Origin: Parietaria judaica
Lineage: Eukaryota; Streptophyta; Magnoliopsida; Rosales; Urticaceae
Assembly (NCBI GenBank): GCA_954871525.1
Contig: OX940868.1
Location: 28,825,056 to 28,889,055, forward strand
DNA length: 64,000 bases
Direction: 5' to 3'
Shown here: positions 51,620 through 63,407 of the stretch, one piece after another
Layout: each line of letters starts with the position of its first letter
Position numbering within the stretch: position 1 is the first letter of the stretch
Notes under the pieces: generated by a model
Database searches by the model: none
What the model was told of the DNA's origin: nothing
What the model saw: the letters and a program-made list of their open reading frames with translations, nothing else
Program-made: the position numbers and the translations under genes

Positions 51620-52634
51620 CTCTATTAGGCAAACAAATGCAATACAATTAAAAAGACTTAAATGTCATGATTTTCATAGTTGAGTTTGATATTAACAAAT
51701 TAGAATATGGATGTACGTAAAAAAAAAAATACTTATTACAGATGGGTTCCATGCAATATATTGTGCTTTTAAAGGTTCAATCATATGTCCAGATAGTCTA
51801 ATGTAAATTGAGTGCATTAGGTACTAAGTGATTTTAAACTGGAGAGACTTGACTAACGCGGTGAAAATTACTAATTAAGCTTGTCGCTGCTAACTTGGAA
51901 TTGAGTTGTAAAATGATGGTAAGATGGCGATTAGTTTAGATCGTGAAGAATTATACACTTAGACAATTCAGTTGGAGTTATTTTTTATTTAACGGATTCA
52001 AAATGTTGTTAGTGCCAGAGCCAAACTCAGATTTATAGATTCCAGTAAGGAAAGGGAAAATCTGAGGTACGTTTATTGATTAAGAAAATTATTTATTTTT
52101 TGTTTAATGGTTGATTTGAGTAATGAATAAATAAATGAAAATTATTTACTCGATTGGGATTTTTTTTTCTTGGTTTGCTCGTACAATCTTAATGGATAGT
52201 CTAGCCAGGAAAAATCGGTACAAGACTCTTTTCTCAAATAAAATATTTGTAATGATTACCCTACGTATGATGACATTGTCTCGAGATACGAATGGAAAAC
52301 ATGTTTTCCAACACATACTACCTATAAGCGCATGTCATTGTTACCTAAACGCATGTACTCAACTTCCTTCGCAAATAAATTTTCCTAACTTCCTAAAATA
52401 ATCAAAAACACCATCTAAAAACCATTTCACAAATGAAAATACGTCATATGGCCTTACATATGTAAACTTGACCAATAATATCACATGTTCTTACACCGAA
52501 TATATATCTAGTATTAGTAATGTGAGAATACATTGTAATTTTAGTCAATAATGCCACCCCATTAAAAGAAAATTCGGTAATCACTATAATTACTAAGTAG
52601 TAACAAAAAATTTGATTTTCGGTCTTGGTTGCGA
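51620..52634. other. Intergenic AT-rich DNA
   Basis: The spacer lies between the divergent UBP6/7 promoter and the next gene. I see no exon, RNA gene or recognisable element. Confidence 0.5.
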
Positions 52635-52856
52635 GGGGCGGGAGCACTATATGTGGGGGTGGTCCCAAACCACCCCCTCAAAAAAAAAATTGCTATAATA
52701 ATACCCTATTTTTAATTTTTGTAGTAAATTCATATAAAGTTTTAACTAAACCCCCCCTTAACTTCACTAAAATTTAATTATTACCCCCTCAAATTAAGTT
52801 TTTGACAAAAATATGATATATAAACCCTCCGATACGTAATTCCTGATTCCGCCACT
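52635..52856. repeat. Dispersed repeat, ggggcggga to attccgcca
   Basis: This is the best copy of the family also at 8384-8600 and 3425-3572. It opens near 'gaggggcgggagcac', holds 'caaaccacccc' and two more C-runs, and ends 'gattccgccactgg'. Ends GGGGCGG and CCGCC are roughly inverted. It is non-coding. Confidence 0.5.
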
Positions 52857-53187
52857 GGTGATTGCCGTAAAAGTACCTTGTGTTATAAAATTTCAATTGT
52901 TTTGCTTGATTATATTCTCGAAAATTATTAGGCACCCTATAATCTATATACGTAAGTGAAAAGGAAAAAAAAATCAGCCAAAATAGCTGATTATGATATG
53001 ATTAACGAATTTTTAATTAAAAAATGCACATTATTAGAACGTAAATTAAATTAAATAAAAAAGAAAAGAAAATGAAAATAGGGATTATAGAGTCGTGCTA
53101 CCAGTTTGTGTCATCGTTGGGTTAGCTCCGGACTCCAACCAAACCGCCCCTTCAGCGCCTCCAATTACCAAACTGCCCTCGCCGCCC

Positions 53188-56100
53188 ATGTTCGGCGCCT
53201 CCTCCAAACTCGGCCGTGGCTCCGGCGCCGGCCGAGGCGCCGCCAACAAGCGGCCCCACATGCCTCCGCCACGTGCCGCCGCCAGCCGCCTCCCCCGCGG
53301 CGGCGCCGCCGTCGGCGCTCGTAGCCGCGCAGCCGCCGCGCCGGCCGTCGAGGAGAGCTTCAGCCTCGTCTCCGGCAGCAACCCGCCGGCGTTCGCCATG
53401 CTCATCAGGCTGGCGCCGGACCTGGTCGACGAGATCAGGCGCCTCGAGGCCCAGGCTGGCACCGCGCGCATCAAATTCGACCCCTTCGCCGCCAATCCCA
53501 GCGTAATGCCCGAGCCTCCGTTTCAATTCGTCGACTCTGAGTTTTGAATTTTGAATCTTTCTTGAGCTTCGAGCTCTGGGTTCGTTCGTTAGAATGCGAT
53601 TTGGTTTAGCTATGGAATCTGAGGGTTTGCGAGCTGTGTGTTAGGTTGTTGGTGTAAGCTGTTCATAAAACTGTTTCAATTCACCGGTGCCGAGTTATGA
53701 ATTTTGAATCTGTCGTCAATTTCGAGCTTCGGATTTGTTAGAATGCAGTTTGATTTCGTTGTGGAATCTCGGAGTTGTGTAAGAGTTCAGGTTAGGGATG
53801 CCCCGTAAAGTTCAAGCTTCTTGTCATTCAATTAGGAATTCGATTCACCGGTGCTGAGTCACGAGTTTTGAATCCATCATTACCTCCGGGCTTTGAATTT
53901 GTTTGAATGATCTGATAATTGCGCGGCCTACGTTAGGTTAATGATGTTGGTCAGAAGGACTTTAGGATTCGGGGTCTTCCTCGACAACTTAAAGTTCGAG
54001 TTTCTTGATATTTGATTGGGAAGTGACTAGCTATCGTTAATCTCTTTCAATGTACCATCGATGAGTTATGAACTGTTAGTCTCTCGTTAGCTACAAGCCT
54101 TGGATTTGCGATTTGATTTAGCTTTGGAATCTGAGAGTTACATGCCGTGCATTAGGTTATTGATGTTGGTGGGAAGGAGTTTAGGTTCACATGGTCGAGG
54201 GAGACGGGTGATTTGTGTGACATTTACGAAGAGCGCCAGAGCGGAGAGGACGGAGATGGGTTGCTTGTGGAGTCGGGTTGTGCATGGCGCAAGCTCAATG
54301 TGCAGAGAATCTTGGACGAGTCCACTACAAACCATGTCAAGAAGCTCTCCGAGGAAGCCGAACGCATCAAAGACTCACGCAGGTGTGTTCTCTTTCGTAG
54401 ACATCTTACAATTTTATTTTTTTTGATCTGACATTTTTTCCCTTTTTGCTTGAGCACAGATCCATTGTCTTAGATCCGGGGAACCCATCTATGAAGAGTC
54501 AAATTAAGCAGTTAGCTGCGGTTGAGAGTAAGCTTCTATTTAGATATCAAATGACACCACTATTTTCTTATGTTTAGCTATCAACCCCGCCTCAAAACGT
54601 GCGGCTCGGGCGCCTTGTCACGATCGAGGCATACGGCCCGACCAGAGCAGTTCGGGGCGCGCCTCTGAGGCACCAAATGTCCGCCTTGCCTTGACCGCTT
54701 TTTTAAACCTTGTGTATACCAAAGGCTCTTCAGGATGAATGCTTCAGCTTCACTGCGAAAACCGCGTAAAAGAAGCTGTTTTGTTGTTAATTCGACCAAG
54801 AATGTTACATTGTTTTATTTATGAATCTATAGCTCGATTTAGCTGGTTTTATTTAGGTTCATAAATGATCCAGTGTTATCTAAATGGTGGTTTAAACCAT
54901 TTGTGGTTTTCTCGAGGCTACTTGCTTTAGATCGTCTTTCATCTTTATTTGAGCCAAAAAAATATTTTTTTCTAAAAAATACACTTTAATCTGTTCAGAA
55001 GCGCACTAACTAAATCTCTATGCATGTCACTTTATATGATTGTTATTGCGTTTCTTCTTTCTTTCTTTCTCTAACTATCACCATAGTCCATTATATTATG
55101 ATTGATGTGTGAAGACACTGATGTCTTACTGCTTTACAGCAAATCCATGGAAGCACTTCAAGAACAAGAAAGAACCTCCACCTAAGAAAAGGAAAATCGA
55201 ACCACCTCAAGGTGATTGATTATTTTAGCGATTTTTTTATTCAGATATTTGTAACACTAGTTTTAAGGAATTTCTGATATACAACGCACATCTTACTCTC
55301 ATCTCTTGTAGGACCCATCCATAAACCTGCGTTTAAATCTGGGATATTATCAAGCTCTACTGTTAAGGCTAGACATTCATTGTCGCCGCCCGAGCAATCC
55401 GGTCCCGCTGCTTCCCCATTAAGAACTATAAACTTTCCCAAGAGCAATGCAAGTGCAGATGATGCTACAACTCATGAATTTGCTGTTAAAGTAAAAGCTA
55501 ATGTTGTGTCACGTGAAGTGATAGAACGCAAAAGCAATGTCGGAGCGAAACTGACAGATTTGCAGACTATGTTGGTTAATCTATTAACGGAAAATCCAAA
55601 GGGAATGAGTATGAGGGTAGGTGGACAAAATTACCCTTGTGAAATCACTTGCTTATTGTGTTGTTAGCTGTTATGATATGTTATTTAATTCAAGTAATTT
55701 TCTGCTGCTCATGCTTTCTCTATTTTTTAGGGCTTGGAGAGATCTATTGGAGACTCGTTCCCCAACTCTGTGAAGCAAATTGAGGCCATACTGAAGAGAG
55801 TAAGTGGATATTTCGATTTTGTAATTATATTAAACTAACAAATGTTTATCAGCTACTGTTATTAACATATAAACTCAACTACAGATTGCTATTTTCCAAG
55901 CCCCGGGAAGATACCTCTTGAAATCGGAAACTGACTCAGAAAGCTTTAAGAAGCCTTGGTCGGGAAGCAGAAGGTATGTGGACCGTTCATCGAGTCTATT
56001 TTTTTATTTTTTTTGCTTTTATATATACATTTAATTTTTTACTTTTATTTATTAATGTGCATGAAATCAAAGATTTAGCAACAGAAGTTCCTAGTTTTAT

Positions 56101-59100
56101 TTAACTTGTATAACATTATTTACCCACTTTTACAAAACAGTGTTAGAGGAATTATGCTTTATTAATAGCACCTTTGAGTCTGCTATCATGAAGAGTTGAT
56201 GTAAGAGAACTCCTAGCATTCTCAGGCTGTTCATTCTGTACTTCTGTGAATTCGGCATTCTCTCTTTTGCTCATCGCGTTTGACACGTGAAGTTTCTAAA
56301 TTAACTTTTGTGTTTTAGGTGTTAGTAATAGTGAGTTGATATTGTATAACTTTCTCTTTCTTTTAATCATCTAGAAAGTGTTAGAATAATGTTCTTTGAT
56401 AGCTTTTTGAACTATGTTTTCGAATCTTCCAGTTCCCCTGAAGAGAACCTTCATCAGACACCTGCTCGTGAAGACAATCATGATCAAATACCGGCTCCGG
56501 AACCCGACTCTAGAGAGACTGTCCCATCTAATGAGTTTGATGAAAACCCGAAGCTTGATGAAGAGCCTAATACCATAGAAACTATAGATATCCTGCAACA
56601 TTCACCTGATCTTTCGAGTGAAAGAAAAATCTCTGACAATATCGAAAAAATAGGAAGTGACAGTGACAGTGGTAGTGACAGTGACAGTGAAAGTGACAGC
56701 AGTGACAGTGGAAGCAAAAGTAGCAGTGACAGTGACAGTGACAGATCTGCCAATAGTAAGGAAGGCTCCGACGAGGATGTGGATATTATGAGCGATGATG
56801 ACAAAGAACCCAAACAGTTAGAATTTCTGGCACCGGGTAATTTTGGTCCTGAACATAACCACGTTGAGATCTCGAAAGATATGCCTGATGAAAAGCCAGA
56901 AACTGGAATTGCGGTCGGTGGTATTTCTACTCCCTTAAAAGAATATCAGACTCCAGTAGAAAAGACCAATTCGTCCTCACCGGATCATGATGTGCTCCAA
57001 CAGCGCCAGAATTTTATAGGAAGTTTGTTTGATGAAGGGAACAATGTCGTAAGCTCTGGGTTTGAGCAAACTGACAGCTCAGAGAGGGCATCGAAAGGAA
57101 AGTACAAAAAGGGTATGGATATGAAACTCTCAGGAGAAAAATCCGAGCATGCCAAAAGGGCTAAAACGGGAAATTCAGGCCAACCTCCTTTTTCCAGTGG
57201 CAGGGATGTCGATTTCCAACACCGTCCCCAGAAACCACTTTCTGATAAACTCACAGAAGACTCTTATCAGGGCCTCGCTAATCAAGCTAGTCATGAAGCT
57301 GATGTGGATGGTAAGGGCGTTTGTGGAAAATCTACCACAAATACTCAGAAATCTGGTAAAAGGTCAATTGACCATAGTGCCCTTCCAAAACCTTCCAACT
57401 CCTCAAAGAAACCTGAAAATCCTTCTGAAAGCCGTAAATCTGTGGAAGGTTTTCCTTCACTAAAGGGTAAGCTTTATAAAGATACTCCACATGAGGATGG
57501 TCACGCTAAAGAAAAAGTAGCTGCGAGGAACATTAAGGAAAGTGGTGGTAAAAGCAAAAAGTCAACGCTGACTTATCCACATGTCAAGAAGTCAAAGACT
57601 AAGGATGTTGGGCAGGTTTCTGTGAATGATATTATCAAAATTAGTGTTGATAGATCTCCTGTTGCCAATGGGAGAGCCAATAAACTTCAACGAGAGTATT
57701 CGGATCTTGAGTTGGGCGAGCTTCGTGAACCCGTTCCGGAGGAAATTCCCGTTAAAAAGCAATTCGAAAGAAAAAGTTCATTTAAACAATCAGAAAATAA
57801 ACCCGGAAATTTGGATTATTGGGCCCCTGACACGAGTAGAGAAAACCATTTGGAAGGTTCAAATAAAAAGAGAAACCTCGACGACCGTGCTGAAGATTTA
57901 AGCCGAAGTCAACGCAGGTTTCATCCGAGAGTTGATACTGCCGATTTTGCCCTTCCTTCCAACAAATTGATGGAGGCAAATGGTGGGAAATTAGGGAACC
58001 CAATGGAAGGTTATGGCGAAAGCAACAGAAAAGCACCCTCTCAGTATCAAGTTGATACGAAACGAGAAAAAGTTTCCAATTTGGCAAGAGAACGAAAAAG
58101 CAGCAATTTAGCTGATGGAAATACAGAGTTACTTTTAGCAGAAGGCAACAATGGTGATCGAAAAAGAAGAGATTCATCATCTGATGAAAATAGTTGCTCT
58201 TACTCTAAATACGAAAAGGACGAGCCGGATCGGAAGGGCCCAATAAAGGATTTTTTGCAGTAAGTGGGCTTATTATAATTGTATGTTAATTGTAAACAAA
58301 ATTCTTCTCATCTTGTGTTCATTGCTTTCTTTTCTATTTTGTCTAGGTACAAAGAATATGTGCAGGAGTATCGCGATAAGTACGACTCATATTGCTCTCT
58401 CAACAAGATCCTTGACAGTTACAGGTTAGGTGATATATCCCGAGTGTTGATGTTTTGTGTCATTTAGTGGTTTAAGTGTCGTAAGCGAGTGAATGTTGTT
58501 AAACGTTTTTTAGAGAGTTAGTCGAGTCAATGTGTTGGTTGAGTCCATTAGGTTGTAAACTCTTTTCCCTATATAAGGTAGTTCATGTTAGTGAGAAGAT
58601 TAGCCAAGAACCAATCATTAAACTTAGTCTCTCAAGAGGAGAGATTAGGTTTAGTGAAGGTTGGCAATTGTGTTCATCGTGTGTGCGCTCTTGATTTCCG
58701 AGACTCGATCTTGGCTCGTAACATTAAGTTATAAAATAAGACGATTTTATCTTTAAATTCCTGTAGAGTTTGGTGACCTGAAGTAAAGAACACTGGTTAA
58801 TTTCAGGAACGAGTTTCAAAAACTTGGGAAGGAGCTAGAGCTTGCTAAAGGCCGGAATACAGATCGATACTATAGCGTCTTGGAGCAGCTCAAGGAATCT
58901 TATCGTCAGAGTGGAACAGTATGTTCTCTGCTCAAGTTACCAAACTATCCTTGTATTTGTAATGCTGTAGTTACATTCTTTCCTTGCTTATATTTAGATT
59001 AGTTTTATATTTGTTCTTTTATTAGAGACCATGAATTTGAATAAGTGGATATAGATTACCATGTTATTTACGTTTTAAATATTTTTAGGTTATTTTGGTA

Positions 59101-59561
59101 AGTCAGTAAGGGAAAGATTAGGAAACCTACCCTACTTAGTGACGTCTAGGGCTTTGTGTTGTTTTATGTTTTGTTTTGTCGGTTCGACTCAAGACATCTT
59201 TTGGAGAGGTTTGACCGTGTTCTCGAAGAAATGGCTCTTTGTTTATCTCGTTCAATGCAATAAAGTTTTCTCGTAACCATCGCTTTGGTAATTATCGATT
59301 ACACATGTTCGTTGGACTTAATGCAATAATGTAACTTGCAGAGACATAAGAGGCTGAAGAAAATATTTGTGGTGCTTCATGAAGAATTGAAGGTGAGTTA
59401 CACAAAGCAAACCTTAAACGTTCGATCTATCGATGAAGTTTTAGTTGAATATTCTTCACATTTTCATTATTTCATAAAATTGATTCTCAATATGTTCTAT
59501 TTTGTCGCAGCATCTTAAGGAAAGGATTAAAGATTTTGCGGCTTCTTATTCGAAAGATTGA
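53188..59561 (+). CDS. ELL-like transcription elongation protein with C-terminal occludin/ELL domain
   Basis: Exons: 53188-53502, 54156-54382, 54460-54527, 55140-55211, 55312-55616, 55731-55799, 55885-55973, 56433-58259, 58347-58424, 58807-58918, 59342-59392, 59511-59561. With the 53188 start they sum to 3264 nt, 1087 residues, in phase throughout. The N-terminal part (MFGASSKLG..., EESFSLVSGSNPPAFAMLIRLAPDLVDEI, VIDVGGKEFRFTWSRETGDLCDIYEERQSG) matches plant proteins annotated as ELL-like or 'dentin sialophosphoprotein-related'. A middle exon of 1.8 kb is hydrophilic, with an S/D repeat at about residues 458-490 and lysine/serine-rich sequence. The end (about 991-1087, YKEYVQEYRDKYDSYCSLNK... 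to AASYSKD) is a coiled-coil occludin/ELL domain. ELL proteins stimulate RNA polymerase II elongation; that role is inferred. An in-frame ATG at 53095 exists but adds residues unlike the family. Confidence 0.85.
53503..54155 (+). repeat. ELL intron 1 with about four decayed tandem repeats
   Basis: The phrase GAGTTNNGAATTTTGAATC recurs at 53539, 53692, 53856 (gagtcacgagttttgaatc) and 54063 (more diverged), preceded by 'ttcaccggtgc' in two cases. The stretch 53937-53966 matches the first 30 bases of exon 2 (54156-54185) at 26 positions and is preceded by 'ttag'. The intron thus arose by repeated tandem duplication of the exon-intron boundary region followed by decay. Confidence 0.75.
54590..54712. 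repeat. GC-rich dispersed repeat in an ELL intron
   Basis: A GC-rich block (gtgcggctcgggcgccttg, gcgcgcctctgaggc, ttgccttgaccgctttttta) sits in the AT-rich intron 54528-55139. Wording of alternating GCCT and GAGGC with a terminal 'accgcttttttaaa' is familiar from dispersed plant repeats. I could not find ends. Confidence 0.4.
58497..58721 (+). mobile_element. Possible solo LTR in an ELL intron
   Basis: The 225-bp stretch starts TGTTAAACG and ends CTCGTAACA, the TG...CA form of an LTR. Inside lie a TATA-like 'ccctatataagg' and a leader-like 'tctctcaagaggagag'. It sits within the intron 58425-58806. A matching 5-bp target duplication was not found, so it may be an eroded LTR or small TRIM element. 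Confidence 0.45.
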
Positions 59562-60560
59562 GGAAATAATCGAATCGAGACGGAACCCCTCGATCTTCAT
59601 CCTTCAAAAGTGTAAATTGAAAGTTCTCTTTGTATATTTGTTTTCTTCTAATCATTGTTGTACATTGTTCAGGCGTTTTGTAAGTAGCCTGACTTTGTAG
59701 CTTTTGTATTAATTATTTTTATTTTTATTGTTGTCATCATTTTTGGTTGAGTGATATTATGGATTTTATTTATTGCTTCATGTAAATATTGTATTAGTTC
59801 AATGTGCCATAACATTTTTAATTCATGGCCTTATTTTTGGCTTTGATGAGGTAACTTTACTATAAATAAACTATGGTTAGGTTTTGCAACATGATAATTC
59901 AGTTTTTTACTCTTCTATTTTTTTATATTTTTTTTTGTCGTTATTGCATTATACACATAATAGTGCATTTATTTATTATGGTATCTTTGGAACATGGTAA
60001 AGTGAACTGTTGGAAATGAAATAAGGCTTTTGTATGTATTGGAATTTTAGTTATAAATTTCTTAAAGAAAAATTAAGCCGTCCTCAATCAGATTTTTGAT
60101 CTCTTTCTTTGAAACAAACAAATTTGAGATCTGATTTTCAGAGACAAAACACCAATATGACTGGTAGATTTGTTTCTCGGTGAAAGTAGTGTTATGTAAC
60201 AGTAATTAACCTCGACTCGAGAAGGGAAGAAAGGGTAAGATGTGGAATCTCACACCGGTTTAGCAAGAGAATTTTTGAGGTGGTGTAGGTACGAGACTGT
60301 ATGGCTATCTGAAATCTTATAGGTGCGAGAATGTAAGATCAAAGAGGCCTAAGAGATCGGTTACCATCTATGGCAATAAGGTTGCATTTTTCTTTTCGGT
60401 AGTCCACGCGAGTGAGAACAAAACACGTTGGTAAGACTCTTCTTGGCCAGTTGGAACGTGTTGTGAAGTGGCCGCTGGAATTGCCGGCCGTTGGAAGTCT
60501 TAAAATGAAACAGCTACAGGTGTTCACCTATGCGCAATGGCTAGATCTAATTGTTTACAC
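59562..60560. other. 3' region of the ELL gene and spacer
   Basis: The likely 3' untranslated sequence follows the stop. Around 60239-60262 the phrase 'gatgtggaatctcacaccggttt' resembles wording common in plant LTR elements, and an 80-codon frame (60412-60654) nearby matches no known protein. No gene is supported. Confidence 0.45.
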
Positions 60561-61091
60561 TAGGGACGAACAAAAACAATCGAAACCTGGATATATCGAT
60601 ATTGTATATAGCCAATTGGAACGATTAAAACCGAATGCACTGAATAATAATTGAATAACTATATTTCATTAGGAATATAATTGGTTATTGTTGAATAAAT
60701 TGAACAAAGACCGAATTTTGCCAGTCATATGACTAGAGTTTATATATAATTAATTACTTCATATTTTATATTACACAATGTATTAATTTTTACTTATATA
60801 TTACTTATCGAGTTTATTATTCTAAATTTATACTTATCATGATTTTCTTTCTTAATGAAATTTATTATTTGAACTTTATCATATATATTGATTAATATTT
60901 ATTTTTTAATTAAAATTATATTTTTTGAAGCGATAAATGCGATTAAAGTACTATCCATAACCGAATACTGAATAGTGAATACGTCGTAAATACAATTTTT
61001 TTATTTAATTTTCTTAATTATTAAAAACTCAAAATACATTCGATCTATCATTCGGAATATACCGCCCCAAAGATTCAATTTTTCACTCCTA
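60561..61091. mobile_element. Possible eroded hAT element
   Basis: The stretch begins TAGGGACGAACAAAAAC and ends TTTTTCACTCCTA, roughly inverted hAT-like ends. Both ends carry 'ccgaat' and 'aatcgaaacc' style motifs around a very AT-rich core. No clean 8-bp duplication is visible. Confidence 0.35.
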
Positions 61092-61268
61092 ATTAATTTA
61101 CACCGTCGATAAAAAAAAACATATATTTACAAAAATTAAGCAACCTTATTATCCTAAAATATTAAGAACGAGCCTTAGAGAATAATAGACTAGCAGAGTA
61201 CAAGGACAGAGGCTCATTTAATGTCCTATTAGATTATTCACTCATAATAGTATATTTCTCACGTCATA

Positions 61269-61575
61269 GGAAAACTTCATAAAAGATCCCTCAAAATACC
61301 ATAAATTATTTTATTACATCTCAAAACATCATAATTAGAAATACATCATTTTTAAATTTTATGTACCAAAATACCTTTAGTTGTGTCCATTTTTCCGGAC
61401 GCGATTTGTCCATTTTTCAGGAGGCAATAAGTCTATTTTTCAGGACACAATATGTATATTTTAAAATGATATTTTGGTACATAAAATTTAAAAATGATGT
61501 ATTTTCCAATTATGATATTTTGAGATGTAATAAAATAATTTATGATGTTTTAAAGGATGTATTATGAAATTTCCC
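61269..61575. mobile_element. MITE, complete copy (family of 1-188 and 36921)
   Basis: The 307-bp element begins GGAAAACTTCATAA and ends TTATGAAATTTCCC. Arms of about 105 bp are clearly inverted (left 'ataaattattttattacatc', right 'gatgtaataaaataatttat'). Core sequence matches the other copies (ggacacaatatgt, gattttggtacataaaattt type). The flanks do not show a clear 9-bp duplication, so this copy is older or the site has changed. Confidence 0.8.
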
Positions 61576-62851
61576 CATTATCATTATCTAAATCATATGG
61601 ATAACAAAACAAGTCCTTGTATAAAGCCACCTCTAACCAAATTTAAATTACCAACACCGATAAATCGTAAATTATAAGCATTTAAATTTCGCAATCACTT
61701 TTCAAACACATGTTAAACGACGTAAAAGAGTTGATAAATGAAATTTAGCAATTCATTTTTATTATTACATAAAAAATACTCAATTTTTGGCCATAATTAT
61801 TTGTTTAATTTACATAAACACCGTGTCGTACGAAGCTCGATTGAAATTGCAATTAGTCCAAACTCCAAAAGATTCACACCATCAACATCCTTCTTCAGTG
61901 ATCAGCGCTGGTCTACAAATCATCACCTTCTTCACCAACTTGCTTCAATTTTGCAGAATCCAAGTGCGTGTTCTTCGCTCCAGAAAAATTCCGCGGGCTT
62001 CGCAAAGATCATTTCTTTACACTGCCTCATCCCTTGATCTTCACTACTGGGTACGTTTTAGCTTCTGGGCATCTCGATAATTCCAAGACTATGGTGCGAT
62101 AACGAAATTTTGTAGTTAATATTTCATGGAGTTGTATGTGTTTCCATCGATTTTTCTCGGTTTCACTTGCGCCAATTGGATATTCAGACACTGGGTTTTC
62201 TGGTCCTTTAGGTTTCTCTTCTCTTACCATAGTTTTTGGTTTAGGCTCAGAGAGAGATCGATTTATATTTATCCACAAGTTATTTGCTAGTGTGGGGATT
62301 TAATTACTCATGGCATCTTTGTAAAGTAGAGTGAATTGTGGAACTTAATTGGTAGGTTCTTGCTAGGGGGTGATATGTCAGCTGTTATGCTGCGTTGACG
62401 TCGGTTTTATCGTTGTCTTGCTCGTCAAACTTAACAGTTAATTCTATGTGGCATATGCTAATACATTTTTGTTGCAAATTGATGATATAATTCTTCTTTC
62501 GATGTCGTTTAGGTGTATAAACTTTCAACTTCAGTCGCTGCTAGCTAGGATTTCCGCACAATTAGTCCTTTTGGATAAAATATACTTCATAACTACGCCC
62601 CGTGTTTATCTACCGTGTTCTTTAAAACTCGTCCCGTCTCATTTTAGGTGAAGTAAGTATAGCTTTAGGGCCTTTAGGCCTTGCTGGGTAGGATTTCTAA
62701 AAAATTATCCTTATGGATAAAATATGTTACTAAACTAAGCCCCGTGTTCTCTATCTGTTTCTCTAAAACTAGCGGTTGTTTCAGTTTCTCAAAGTGAATA
62801 ATAATCTTATTTATTCTCAGCAGACACTTGTCCCTAAGATTGCGATGCTGA

Positions 62852-63407
62852 ATGTTTCTACCGACGATGAACTCTGCCATGGATGACATGAACTTGATTC
62901 AGCAAGCACACAGGCATCACTTGGTGGTTAGAGAGCTCGGTGAAGAGATAGATTTAGAGATCGGAGCCGGTGATGACGATCCTTCGTTTTCTAGTGCACC
63001 TCTTATCGTAGGCCCGCCTCGAGAGCCTTCCGTTGAAGATCACGACGAGAGCAAGCACATGGTGATGGTGTCTCAGCTTACGAGTGATGATCAAGATCAA
63101 GATACGTCGAGAATTCAACCGGCGAAGAGGAAAAAGAAGGTTGTTAAAAGATGGAGGGAAGAATGGGCAGATACATATAAATGGGCGTATGTAGATGTCA
63201 AAGAAGGTACGGCGAGGATTTTTTGCTCGGTCTGTAGAGAATATGGAAGGAAACATAGACGGAATCCTTATGGAAACGAGGGAAGTAGGAATATGCAAAT
63301 GAGTGCTCTTGAAGAGCACAATAATAGTTTACTTCACAAAGAGGCTCTTCGGCTACAGATGGCCTCGAAGGACAAAGTTGTTGTGGACAAACCTGTTTAT
63401 GTTAAAG
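62852..63407 (+). CDS. Unrecognised CxxC/HxxxxxH zinc-finger-like protein, first coding exon only
   Basis: The frame opens at ATG 62852 (MFLPTMNSAMDDMN; an ATG at 62867 is also possible) and runs 185 codons to VYVK, followed by a GT donor at 63408; the rest of the gene lies outside the window. The N-terminus is acidic, then a basic stretch AKRKKK (91-96), possibly a nuclear signal. C125, C128, H156 and H162 (FCSVC...EEHNNSLLH) form a CxxC-Hx5H arrangement like BED/TTF-type zinc fingers. The pattern is familiar from uncharacterised plant proteins, but I cannot name the family or its function. The upstream leader probably has an intron from about 62051 to 62820-62823. Confidence 0.6.

Noticed and set aside
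53095..53187. N-terminal extension of the ELL-like protein from an earlier ATG
   Set aside because: The family starts at MFGxSSKLG (53188); the added residues look like untranslated leader.
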